Of a DNA stretch of 32,774 bases, positions 23,978-31,318 are shown piece by piece; within the stretch, counting starts at the first letter, position 1, and each line of letters begins with the position of its first letter. Under the pieces are notes generated by a model that saw nothing but the letters and a program-made list of their open reading frames with translations, was not told where the DNA came from and made no database searches. Source of the stretch: Arthrobacter agilis (GTDB lineage: Bacteria > Actinomycetota > Actinomycetes > Actinomycetales > Micrococcaceae); the NCBI RefSeq assembly GCF_002953615.1, contig NZ_CP024915.1, positions 736,627 through 769,400 of the forward strand, written 5' to 3'. A program made the translations under genes and the position numbers.

Positions 23978-24856
23978 ATGACTGCACGCAATGAAGCTCA
24001 GGAATCCGCGGCGCCGACGGGTGCGGGTACGGCGTCGACCCTCGCCGGGCGCACTCTCCTCATGTCCGGCGGGAGCCGCGGCATCGGCCTCGCCATCGCA
24101 CTGCGAGCCGCGCGCGACGGCGCCAGGGTGGCCATCCTGGCCAAGACGGGGGAGCCCCACCCGAAGCTCGAAGGCACCGTCCACACCGCTGCGGAGCAGA
24201 TCGAGGCCGCGGGCGGATCCGCCCTTCCCCTCGTGGGCGACGTGCGGAACGACGACGACGTCCGGGCCGCGGTCGAGGCGACCGTGAGCACCTTCGGCGC
24301 GATCGACATCGTGGTGAACAACGCCTCGGCGATCGATCTGTCGAAGACACCGGACGTGGACATGAAGCGCTACGACCTCATGGCCGACATCAACGTCCGC
24401 GGCACCTTCATGCTGAGCAAGTTCGCCCTGGACGCCCTCCGGCAGTCCGGCAACCCGCACATCCTGACCCTCTCGCCACCGCTGAACCTCGAGCCACGAT
24501 GGGCCGGCATGCACCTGGCCTACACCATGGCGAAGTACGGCATGAGCCTGACCACGCTCGGGCTCGCCGAGGAGCTCCGGGCCGACGGCATCGCCGTGAA
24601 CTCGCTCTGGCCGGCGACCCTCATCGACACGGCGGCCATCCGCAACATGCCCGGCGGCAGCCGGATGGTGCGCGCAGCCCGGAGTTCCGCGATCGTCGCC
24701 GATGCCGCGCACGCCGTCCTGGTCAGGGACGCCCGCACCTGCACCGGCAACTTCTTCACCGACGAGGAAGTGCTGCGTGCAGAGGGCATCACGGACCTCA
24801 CCCGGTACAGTCTGGGCGCTCCGGAGGACCAGCTCGTCCCCGACATCTTCCTCTGA
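23978..24856 (+). CDS. short-chain dehydrogenase, HSDL2/citronellal-dehydrogenase-like
   Basis: A 292-residue classical SDR. The cofactor loop SGGSRGIGLAIA replaces the common TGxxxGIG but keeps the glycines. NNASAID follows, then catalytic Tyr and Lys in HLAYTMAKYGMS, with the SPPLNL stretch before it. The long C-terminal part NSLWPATLIDTAAIRNM and DARTCTGNFFTDEEVL is characteristic of the HSDL2-like branch, whose members are linked to fatty-acid and terpenoid metabolism; the exact substrate is unknown. Residues 1-22 are a disordered Ala/Ser/Thr-rich tail. It diverges from accD5 across the inverted repeat, which suggests shared regulation with acyl-CoA metabolism, and is followed 49 nt later by the biotin ligase gene. 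Confidence 0.9.
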   Translation: MTARNEAQESAAPTGAGTASTLAGRTLLMSGGSRGIGLAIALRAARDGARVAILAKTGEPHPKLEGTVHTAAEQIEAAGGSALPLVGDVRNDDDVRAAVEATVSTFGAIDIVVNNASAIDLSKTPDVDMKRYDLMADINVRGTFMLSKFALDALRQSGNPHILTLSPPLNLEPRWAGMHLAYTMAKYGMSLTTLGLAEELRADGIAVNSLWPATLIDTAAIRNMPGGSRMVRAARSSAIVADAAHAVLVRDARTCTGNFFTDEEVLRAEGITDLTRYSLGAPEDQLVPDIFL

Positions 24857-24892
24857 GCCGCGGACCCCGAGGAGCGGAGGCGCCGGGTTGGA

Positions 24893-24898
24893 TAAGAT
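24893..24898 (+). promoter_or_regulatory. candidate leaderless promoter (-10) of birA
   Basis: TAAGAT, then 7 nt, then the ATG at 24906. No Shine-Dalgarno stands directly before that ATG, so a start at or near the ATG is plausible. Confidence 0.5.
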
Positions 24899-24905
24899 CG
24901 ATGCC

Positions 24906-25787
24906 ATGTCCTCCCGCTATTCCAATCTCGAGCGCCCGGGCCTGGACCTCGGCGCACTGAGGACAGCCCTGTGCATGCCGTCGGGGCCCTTCTCGAGGCT
25001 GGACATCGTGGCCCGGACGGGATCGACGAACACCGACCTGGTCGACGCCGCGCAGCGGGAAGCGGCAGGCTGGCCCGACCTCAGCGTCCTCGGCGCCGAG
25101 GTCCAGACCGCCGGCCGCGGGCGGCTCGATCGCGCCTGGGTGGCCCCGGAACGGTCCTCGCTGTTCGTCAGTGTCCTGCTGCGGCCGTTCAACCGCCAGG
25201 GGCGACCCGTTCCCACCGCGGCCTACTCCTGGTTCTCGCTCCTCGCGGCACTCGCGCTCGCGGAGAGCGTCGAGGACCGCACGGAGATCGCGCCGCAGCT
25301 CAAGTGGCCCAACGACGTCACGGTGGACGGACGGAAACTCGCCGGGGTCCTGGCCCAGTTCGTGCCGGGTGCGGGTGCGGAGCCGCCCGCCGTCGTCGTC
25401 GGCGTCGGGCTCAACGTAAGCCTCACGGACGAGGAACTCCCCGTGCCCACGGCCACGAGCCTGCTCCTCGAGTACGCCGGCACCACGGACCGGAACATCC
25501 TGCTCAAGTCCTTCCTGCGCACCTTCGCCGACTCCTACCGCGCCTTCTGCGACGTCGACGGCGATGCCGGGGTGGACTGGGACAACGGCCCGTCCCTGCT
25601 CACGCGCGTCGGCGCCCGCATGGCCACCCTCGGGCAGGACGTCCGGGCGGAGCTGCCGGGCGGGGTGGCGCTGAGCGGCCGCGCGCTCGCCCTCGACCCG
25701 CACGGCGCGCTGATCGTGCGCGACGAGGACGGCGAGCGGCACACCGTCTCGGCGGGCGACGTCGTGCACCTGCGTCCGCAGGAGTAG
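24906..25787 (+). CDS. birA: biotin--[acetyl-CoA carboxylase] ligase (no repressor domain)
   Basis: A 293-residue biotin protein ligase that activates biotin to biotinyl-AMP and attaches it to the carboxylase biotin carrier lysine. The biotin/AMP signatures are RTGSTNTDLVDAA, QTAGRGRLDRAWVAP, SLFVSVLLRP, LKWPNDVTVDGRKLAGVL and VVVGVGLNVSLTD. The C-terminal SH3-like domain holds GRALALDPHGALIVRDEDGE. There is no N-terminal helix-turn-helix, so unlike E. coli BirA it is not a transcriptional repressor. Its natural substrate is encoded at 14819-16651. The PH-domain gene begins 2 nt after the stop. Upstream extension of the open frame into the SDR gene is not coding. Confidence 0.95.
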   Translation: MSSRYSNLERPGLDLGALRTALCMPSGPFSRLDIVARTGSTNTDLVDAAQREAAGWPDLSVLGAEVQTAGRGRLDRAWVAPERSSLFVSVLLRPFNRQGRPVPTAAYSWFSLLAALALAESVEDRTEIAPQLKWPNDVTVDGRKLAGVLAQFVPGAGAEPPAVVVGVGLNVSLTDEELPVPTATSLLLEYAGTTDRNILLKSFLRTFADSYRAFCDVDGDAGVDWDNGPSLLTRVGARMATLGQDVRAELPGGVALSGRALALDPHGALIVRDEDGERHTVSAGDVVHLRPQE

Positions 25788-25789
25788 CC

Positions 25790-26386
25790 ATGCGGATCAA
25801 GCTGCTGCCCGGGGAACGCGTCCTCGTGCGCACCCGGCCCAACCCCCTGCCGCTCGTGGGGCCGGTGATTGCAGGCTTCGTCCTGTTGGCGGCGGGCGGC
25901 TTCGGCCTGGGCTACCTGGGTCGGCGGGACCTGCCCGGCGGGCTCGCCGAGTGGCAGCCGGTGCTGCTGCTGGGAGCACTCGCCGTCGTGGCCCTCCTCC
26001 TGCTCCGCGTCGTGGTGCGGCCGCTGGTGCGGTGGTCCAGCAACCGCTACGTCCTCACGAGCATGCGCCTCATCCACCGGCGGGGAGCCACCCGGAGGAC
26101 CGAACACCAGATCAACCTGTCCGCCATCTCCCAGCTGCAGACGGAGCAGGGTCTGCTGCAGCGGATGGTGGGCAGCGGGACCCTCATCGCGGACCTGGGG
26201 TTCGACCGCGCGCATGCCTACCGGCACGTTCCGCAGATTGCGACGTTCAAGGAGTACGCGGTGCAGGCGATCGGCGACCTACCGCTGACACGCATGTTCG
26301 ACGGTGTGGACATGGAGATCGATCCGCAGTACGCCCGTGGCGGACTGCCCCGGACACAGCAGGAATGGAGAAGCGAGCAATCGTGA
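25790..26386 (+). CDS. PH domain (bPH2/DUF304) membrane protein
   Basis: A 198-residue protein. It opens with LLPGERVLVRTRPNPLPL, a typical bacterial PH-domain membrane protein start, then two transmembrane helices (about 21-44 and 54-77). The cytoplasmic bPH2 domain follows: NRYVLTSMRLIHRRGATRR, then INLSAISQLQTEQGLLQRMVGSGTLI and ending near residue 160. Its function is unknown; such proteins are thought to bind membrane or protein partners. It starts 2 nt after birA and overlaps the cyclase start by 4 nt (GTGA), so birA, this gene and the cyclase form a tight operon. An equivalent conserved membrane gene sits next to birA in M. tuberculosis (Rv3278c, from memory). Confidence 0.88.
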   Translation: MRIKLLPGERVLVRTRPNPLPLVGPVIAGFVLLAAGGFGLGYLGRRDLPGGLAEWQPVLLLGALAVVALLLLRVVVRPLVRWSSNRYVLTSMRLIHRRGATRRTEHQINLSAISQLQTEQGLLQRMVGSGTLIADLGFDRAHAYRHVPQIATFKEYAVQAIGDLPLTRMFDGVDMEIDPQYARGGLPRTQQEWRSEQS

Positions 26387-27615
26387 CAGTCGAGGACCGC
26401 CACGAGCCCGGGCAGCCCGGCCGAACCGACGCCGGCCCGGTCGGGGAGACCGCGGTCGGCCGCGGACAGTCCGATGACGCCCCCGAGGCCTCCGCGTCCA
26501 AGGCCGTCTGGCAGCTGCAGCCGGACATGGCCACGGGAGGCGGTGCCGACGCGGCGCCGCCGGCCGGCCCGATCGAACTCGACCGCGAGACGATCCGGCG
26601 CCTCGAACGCGAACTCCTCGGGGCCGAGCGCACCCTCAAGCGCCGCGACATCGCCGCCGGCGCGGGGGTGTCCCTGCTGTCCGCGCGCAAGCTGTGGCGC
26701 GCCATGGGCTTCCCCAACATCGGGGACGACGACGTGGCCTTCACCGAGAAGGACCTCCTCGCGCTGACGACGATCATCGACATGGTGCGCCAGGAGCAGC
26801 TCACCGAGGACGCCGCCATCTCCATCACGCGCGCCGTGGGCCAGATGACCGACCGCATGGTGGTGTGGCAGATCGAGGCCATCGTCGAGGAGATGGTGGC
26901 CCAGCGCGGGTTCACGGACGCCGATGCACGGAAGACCCTCGTCTCCGAACTCCCGGACCTGATCGAACCGCTCGAGAAGACACTCGTCTACGCGTGGCGC
27001 CGCCAGATGAACGCCGCCGTGCAGCGGTTGGCCCTGCGCGCGGAGTCGGGGCTGGCGTCGAGCGAGGCAGGGCGCGACGGCGACGAGCAGGACGCGCCGC
27101 TGCCGCTGGCCCGAGCGGTGGGGTTCGCCGACCTCGTCTCGTACACGTCGCTGTCGCGGCGCATGAACGAGCGGACGCTCGCGCAGCTCGTGCAGCGGTT
27201 CGAGAACAAGTGTGCCGAGATCATCTCCGTGGGCGGCGGGCGCCTCGTGAAGACGATCGGCGACGAGGTCCTGTACATCGCCGAGTCGCCGGAGGCCGGA
27301 GCCGAGATCTCGCTGGCCCTCGCGAAGGCCTTCACGGAGGACGAGTTCCTTCCCTCGGCGCGGTGCTCCCTTGTCTGGGGCCGCGTCCTGTCCCGGCTCG
27401 GGGACATCTACGGGCCCACCGTCAACCTGGCCGCACGGCTCACGGCGCTCGCCGAGCCGGGAGAGGTGCTCGTCGATTCCGCCACGGCCGCGACCCTCGA
27501 GAACAACGAGAAGTTCGTCCTGGCTCCGCACGAGCCGCGGCAGGTGCGCGGCTTCGGCGAGGTCCGCCCGGTGACGCTGGCCCGGGGGACCGGTACGGGG
27601 ATCATCCTGGACTGA
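26383..27615 (+). CDS. class III adenylate cyclase with Rv1264-type regulatory domain
   Basis: A 410-residue cyclase. The first 65 residues are disordered. Residues about 70-220 form an all-helical domain (ELDRETIRRLERELLG, RDIAAGAGVSLLSARKLWRAMGF, DLLALTTIIDMVRQEQLTEDAA) like the autoinhibitory, pH-sensing domain of M. tuberculosis Rv1264. The catalytic domain has all expected residues: metal Asp250 in GFADLVSYT, ATP-selecting Lys290 with the second metal Asp294 in VKTIGDEV, Asp341 in GDIYG for adenine, and transition-state Asn348 and Arg352 in NLAAR, so it should make cAMP as a homodimer. GTG 26383 overlaps the previous stop; an alternative in-frame ATG at 26365 would add six residues. No membrane segment is present. 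A 152-nt gap follows before the phosphatase. Confidence 0.92.
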   Translation: MTVEDRHEPGQPGRTDAGPVGETAVGRGQSDDAPEASASKAVWQLQPDMATGGGADAAPPAGPIELDRETIRRLERELLGAERTLKRRDIAAGAGVSLLSARKLWRAMGFPNIGDDDVAFTEKDLLALTTIIDMVRQEQLTEDAAISITRAVGQMTDRMVVWQIEAIVEEMVAQRGFTDADARKTLVSELPDLIEPLEKTLVYAWRRQMNAAVQRLALRAESGLASSEAGRDGDEQDAPLPLARAVGFADLVSYTSLSRRMNERTLAQLVQRFENKCAEIISVGGGRLVKTIGDEVLYIAESPEAGAEISLALAKAFTEDEFLPSARCSLVWGRVLSRLGDIYGPTVNLAARLTALAEPGEVLVDSATAATLENNEKFVLAPHEPRQVRGFGEVRPVTLARGTGTGIILD

Positions 27616-27673
27616 CGGCCGAACCGCAGCGACGCGGATCGGTGCCCGGGCCGACAAAGGGCAGAATGGGGAC

Positions 27674-27775
27674 ATGACAGACCAGCAAGCCCGCCTCCGC
27701 GCGGCCGCACGCTCCCTCCCGGTTCCTGCCCAGCCGGGCCGTGCAGGACGGGTGCCCGGAGGCCGCCATGCGTGA
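27674..27775 (+). CDS. possible 33-residue leader ORF before the PP2C gene
   Basis: The ATG at 27674 opens a short frame (MTDQQARLRAAARSLP...) that stops 8 nt inside the phosphatase gene, in another frame. CAGAAT lies 6 nt upstream, echoing the leaderless spacing of other genes here though its first base departs from TANNNT. The product is basic and Ala/Arg/Pro-rich and resembles nothing I know. It could couple translation to the phosphatase gene. It may equally be noise in GC-rich DNA. Confidence 0.3.
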   Translation: MTDQQARLRAAARSLPVPAQPGRAGRVPGGRHA

Positions 27776-28685
27776 GTCGACGGCCAACGGGTCCCACGCG
27801 GTCGACCTGCGCGCCGGGGCCGGCAGCACGGAGGACCCTCCCGCCCAGCAGCACCAGGGCGTGGCACCGGGGCTGGGCATCCGGCTCACCTGCGGGTTCG
27901 GCACCGACCGGGGGCTCCGCCGTGAACTCAACGAGGACTCCTTCATCGCGCTCGAGCCCGTCTTCGCCGTCGCCGACGGCATGGGGGGACACGAGGCAGG
28001 CGAGGTGGCCAGCAGCATCTGTGTCCGGACCCTCGCGGACAGCAGCATCATCGGCACCAGGACCCCGCACTTCCAGGCGGGCGATCTCGAGGAGCTCATC
28101 CGACAGGCCGACGCGCGGATCCGCCGGGAGGCAGGCGGCCATGCCGGTACCACCCTGACCGGGGTGGTGCTGGTCGAGGAGTCGGGAGCCCCCTACTGGC
28201 TCTTCTTCAACGTGGGCGACTCCCGGACGTACCGACTGAGCAACGGCACCTTCGGCCAGATCTCGGTGGACCATTCCGAGGTGCAGGAGCTCGTGGAGAT
28301 CGGGCAGATCACGGAGGAGCAGGCACGGACCCACCCCCGCCGGCACGTCGTCACCAGGGCGCTGGGCACGGGGGACGACGCCGAGGCGGACGTCTGGCTC
28401 CTGCCCGTCGAGCCGGGGGACCGCATCCTGCTCTGCTCGGACGGACTGAGCGGGGAAGTGGCGGACGACGGCATCTACGCCGTCCTCAGCGAGGTCGCGG
28501 ACCCGCAGGAGGCCTGCGACGCGCTGATCGCCGCAGCGCTCCGCTCGGGCGCCCGGGACAACGTCACCGTCATCGTCGTGGACGTCACCGACCCGGGCGA
28601 GGAGCCTGCCGGGCCGGCACCTGCGTCCGCGGGCGGACTCTTCGCGGCCGACTCGGACCGACGCTCCCCGGGGGACCGCCCGTGA
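27768..28685 (+). CDS. PP2C-family serine/threonine protein phosphatase
   Basis: A 305-residue PPM phosphatase: GTDRGLRRELNEDSF, metal-binding AVADGMGGHEAG, GGHAGTTLTGVVL, FNVGDSRTYRL, LLCSDGLSGEV and GARDNVTVIVV give the full set of PPM motifs with the metal aspartates. The first 45 and last 30 residues are low complexity. It is soluble, with no membrane helix, and should dephosphorylate Ser/Thr substrates of Hanks-type kinases; the only such kinase in the window is at 12717-14090. The start at 27768 is fixed by GGAGG 5 nt upstream; the open frame begins 27 nt earlier at a weaker ATG. It is followed by the SseB-like gene after 55 nt. Confidence 0.93.
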   Translation: MRESTANGSHAVDLRAGAGSTEDPPAQQHQGVAPGLGIRLTCGFGTDRGLRRELNEDSFIALEPVFAVADGMGGHEAGEVASSICVRTLADSSIIGTRTPHFQAGDLEELIRQADARIRREAGGHAGTTLTGVVLVEESGAPYWLFFNVGDSRTYRLSNGTFGQISVDHSEVQELVEIGQITEEQARTHPRRHVVTRALGTGDDAEADVWLLPVEPGDRILLCSDGLSGEVADDGIYAVLSEVADPQEACDALIAAALRSGARDNVTVIVVDVTDPGEEPAGPAPASAGGLFAADSDRRSPGDRP

Positions 28686-28740
28686 GGTATTCCACCGCCC
28701 GGACCGATCTCCGCTCCATCCCTGGATCGGAGCTGCTCCG

Positions 28741-29919
28741 GTGCGGGTGAGTGTCACCCGTGACGGCCTGGAGCTTCCCGACGGTGTTGTTCCGCAGCTC
28801 CGGGAGTTCGACGTCGAGGAGTACACGCCGCTGACGACGGTCCTGGAAGGATGCGGCCTCCCCCTCTCCTTCGTCGACGGCGCGGGACTCTGGACGGTCG
28901 TCGCCGGCCGGGCCGAGTCGGTCGTGGCGGTGGTCCGTCAGGTCCCGCGCGCGGACGGCAGGGGCTTCCTGCCGGAGGTCCTGTTCGCCCTCGACCGGTC
29001 GTGCGGGGAACTCGCGGCGGAGGACGGCGTCCTCCGGCTCGCCTTCCGGTCGACGCCGGGACCGCTCGCGGACGTCCTGGCGCCGGCCAGGGACGGACGG
29101 CTGTGGCGCCCGTCCGCGCGCGGCGGGGCGGTGGACAACACGCCGGTCGCCGACGCGGTCGCCCGGTTCTCCGAGCGACCGGGACAGCGGACGATGATCG
29201 AGGTCCTGAGGACCTGCCTGTCGGGCGAGCTGCTGATGGACGTCACGGGTTCGGATCCGTCCGCCCCCGCGGTGCGGAGCTTCGCGGGCTCGGACGGCGC
29301 CCGGGCGCTCGGCGTCTTCACCAGCCAGGCGGAGCTCTCCAGATTCCTCGAGGGCGGGCCGACCGCAGGCCCGCCGCAGTCCCTGGCGCTGCCCGGCGTG
29401 GTCGCACTGGAGACTGCGCTGATGGATCCGGCGGTCGAGCGGGTGTACGTGGATCCGGCCGGCCCGACGTGCGGGCTGGTCCGCGACGACCTGGCGTTCG
29501 CACTGCAGGGCCCACCCAATGCCCTGCTCCGCGACGTCGTGGTGCGACAGGGGTCGCAGCAGGAGCTGTTCACCGCCATGCTCGGCGAGAGCGTGCTGTT
29601 CCTGGCCGAGTCGGAACGGGACGGTCGGCGGGAACTCGTGACGGTCCCGGGCGAGGGCACCGGATCGACCGGCGTGCACCTCGCCGTGTTCACCTCCGCG
29701 GCGGAGGTCGCTGCATTCGACCCCGAGGTCTCGGCGCGGGCTTCCTCGACCGGCTGGGTGGCGGAGCTGGTCTTCGGGCGGCGGCTGGGCGGGATGGTGA
29801 TCGACCCGGCCGGTCCTTCGGCGTCGATCGGCGCGTTCCAGCTGTGGCACATCCTGGCCAACCCGTCCCTGGACCGAGGGACGGAGCATTCCGGGCAGGA
29901 GCGACGGACCGGGGCATGA
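28741..29919 (+). CDS. protein with tandem SseB-like domains
   Basis: A 392-residue soluble protein. Residues about 133-255 and 258-375 look like two copies of an SseB N-terminal-type domain: each has a start helix (VADAVARFSE; NALLRDVVVRQGSQQELFTAML), an AVFTS/GVFTSQAE strand-turn (ALGVFTSQAELSRF; HLAVFTSAAEVAAF), and VxxDPAGP near the end (VYVDPAGPTCGL; MVIDPAGPSASI). Residues 1-130 form a further, unassigned domain. SseB was named for serine-sensitivity phenotypes and type III secretion effectors of other bacteria, but in actinobacteria the domain mostly lacks an assigned function. The start is GTG 28741, with GGAG 8 nt upstream. Position between PP2C and the TPR-AAA+ gene suggests a partner or substrate-binding role (inference). 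Confidence 0.8.
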   Translation: MRVSVTRDGLELPDGVVPQLREFDVEEYTPLTTVLEGCGLPLSFVDGAGLWTVVAGRAESVVAVVRQVPRADGRGFLPEVLFALDRSCGELAAEDGVLRLAFRSTPGPLADVLAPARDGRLWRPSARGGAVDNTPVADAVARFSERPGQRTMIEVLRTCLSGELLMDVTGSDPSAPAVRSFAGSDGARALGVFTSQAELSRFLEGGPTAGPPQSLALPGVVALETALMDPAVERVYVDPAGPTCGLVRDDLAFALQGPPNALLRDVVVRQGSQQELFTAMLGESVLFLAESERDGRRELVTVPGEGTGSTGVHLAVFTSAAEVAAFDPEVSARASSTGWVAELVFGRRLGGMVIDPAGPSASIGAFQLWHILANPSLDRGTEHSGQERRTGA

Positions 29920-29929
29920 TGGAATGTGT

Positions 29930-29955
29930 GCCGGGCAGGTGCGGCGGTGCCCGGC
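29930..29955 (+). promoter_or_regulatory. hairpin between the SseB-like and AAA+ genes
   Basis: GCCGGGCA (29930-29937) pairs perfectly with TGCCCGGC (29948-29955) around a 10-nt loop, starting 10 nt after the SseB-like stop codon. No T run follows. It could partly terminate, or process or stabilise, the operon message before the AAA+ gene. Confidence 0.45.
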
Positions 29956-29979
29956 TCATCGACAAGCACAGGGGGAGAG

Positions 29980-30045
29980 TTGACCGACCAGAAGTCCTTC
30001 ACCCGGACGCGCAGCAGCCGGCAGCACGGGAGCACCGATGACTGA
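29980..30045 (+). CDS. possible 21-residue leader ORF before the AAA+ gene
   Basis: A TTG at 29980 directly after a GGGGGAGAG sequence opens MTDQKSFTRTRSSRQHGSTDD and stops 8 nt inside the AAA+ gene, in another frame. The GGGAG used by the AAA+ gene lies within it, so translation of the short frame could be coupled. The first four residues match the short frame upstream of the phosphatase gene (27674). The ribosome site is very close to the TTG, so support is weak. Confidence 0.3.
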   Translation: MTDQKSFTRTRSSRQHGSTDD

Positions 30046-31318
30046 TCCGGTCATCGCCAGCCTCAGGAGGGCCCTCGAGGCCCACCCGGGTGACGTCGTC
30101 CTGCGGATCCACCTCGCGCAGACCCTGCTGGCCGGCGGCGACCCGGCCGCTGCCATCGCCGAGGCGAGCCTCGCCCTGCAGGCGGACCCGGCGAACGACC
30201 AGGCGCGGCTCCTCCTGGGTACCGCCGCAACAGCACTGAGCTCGCCGCCCGGCGCAGCCGAGCCCGATGACGCGCCGGGCGGCGGAGCGGCGCCGGGCGC
30301 TCCGGCCGGACCCGCCGCCTTCGACTGGGACAAGGCGGAACACGAGGTGGGGAGCGCCGTACCGCCTCCCTTCGTGGAGGCGAGCCCCGTCCCGGTCGGC
30401 CCGGCGGCGGACGACGGCGACGGCACCGCACCGGTCGAGGTACCGCGCGAGGCCGTGACACTGTCCGACGTCGGTGGGCTCGACGACGTGAAGCGTCGGC
30501 TCGAGGAGTCCTTCCTCGCGCCGATGCGCAACGCCGAGGTGGCCCGGGCGTTCGGCAAGTCCCTGCGCGGCGGCCTGCTGCTGTACGGTCCGCCGGGCTG
30601 CGGGAAGACCTTCCTGGCCCGTGCCGTCGCGGGTGAACTCGGTGCGACCTTCCTGTCCGTGTCGATGACCGATGTGATCGGGTCGTTCATGGGCGAGACG
30701 CAGAAGAACCTCAAGCGGGTCTTCGACGAAGCCCGGGCCCAGGCCCCCACAGTGCTCTTCATCGACGAGATCGACTCTCTCGGGATGCGGCGGGGCGCCC
30801 TCTCGGGCGGAGGAGCCGCCTGGCTGCGCCAGATGGTGAACGAGCTGCTGCTGCAGCTGGATTCCATGAGCGGAGACAACGACGGCCTGTACGTCCTGGC
30901 CGCGACGAACAACCCGTGGGACCTCGACGAGGCGCTCCTGCGCCCCGGCCGGCTGGACCGCTCGATCCTCGTGAGTCCGCCCGACCACGAGGCGCGGGCG
31001 TCGATCCTTCGCCATCACCTGAAGAACCGTCCGATCGCGGGCATCGACGTGCAGCACCTCGCCACCGTGACGGAGGGTTTCTCCGGAGCTGATCTCGAGC
31101 ACGTGGCCGTCACGGCGGCGGAGAAGGCCATGATGCAGTCGATCGCGCAGGGGGCGATCAGCCCGATCACCATGGACCACCTCGGTGACGCGCTGCGGGA
31201 GATCAGGCCGAGCACCGTCGCATGGCTCGAATCGGCGCGCAACGTGGTGCGGTTCTCCAACGCGAACGGCCGCTACGACGACCTCGCGGCCCTGCTCGAC
31301 GGCAAGAAGCGCCGGTGA
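30038..31318 (+). CDS. AAA+ ATPase with N-terminal TPR repeats
   Basis: A 426-residue protein. Residues about 5-68 form two TPR-like helix pairs (DVVLRIHLAQTLLAGGDPAAA, ANDQARLLLGTAATAL). A Gly/Ala/Pro-rich linker runs to about 140. A VPS4/Cdc48/FtsH-type AAA+ domain covers about 150-400: LSDVGGLDDVKRRLEES, Walker A GPPGCGKT (184-191), Walker B LFIDEID (Asp243, Glu244), AATNNPWDLDEALLRPGRLDR with the second region of homology, and GFSGADLEHVAV (sensor 2 region). Such ATPases unfold or remodel proteins as hexamers. No protease or membrane segment is attached, so it is a remodelling enzyme rather than an FtsH protease. ATG 30038 has GGGAG 5 nt upstream. The stop overlaps the next gene by 4 nt. 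Substrate unknown. Confidence 0.92.
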   Translation: MTDPVIASLRRALEAHPGDVVLRIHLAQTLLAGGDPAAAIAEASLALQADPANDQARLLLGTAATALSSPPGAAEPDDAPGGGAAPGAPAGPAAFDWDKAEHEVGSAVPPPFVEASPVPVGPAADDGDGTAPVEVPREAVTLSDVGGLDDVKRRLEESFLAPMRNAEVARAFGKSLRGGLLLYGPPGCGKTFLARAVAGELGATFLSVSMTDVIGSFMGETQKNLKRVFDEARAQAPTVLFIDEIDSLGMRRGALSGGGAAWLRQMVNELLLQLDSMSGDNDGLYVLAATNNPWDLDEALLRPGRLDRSILVSPPDHEARASILRHHLKNRPIAGIDVQHLATVTEGFSGADLEHVAVTAAEKAMMQSIAQGAISPITMDHLGDALREIRPSTVAWLESARNVVRFSNANGRYDDLAALLDGKKRR

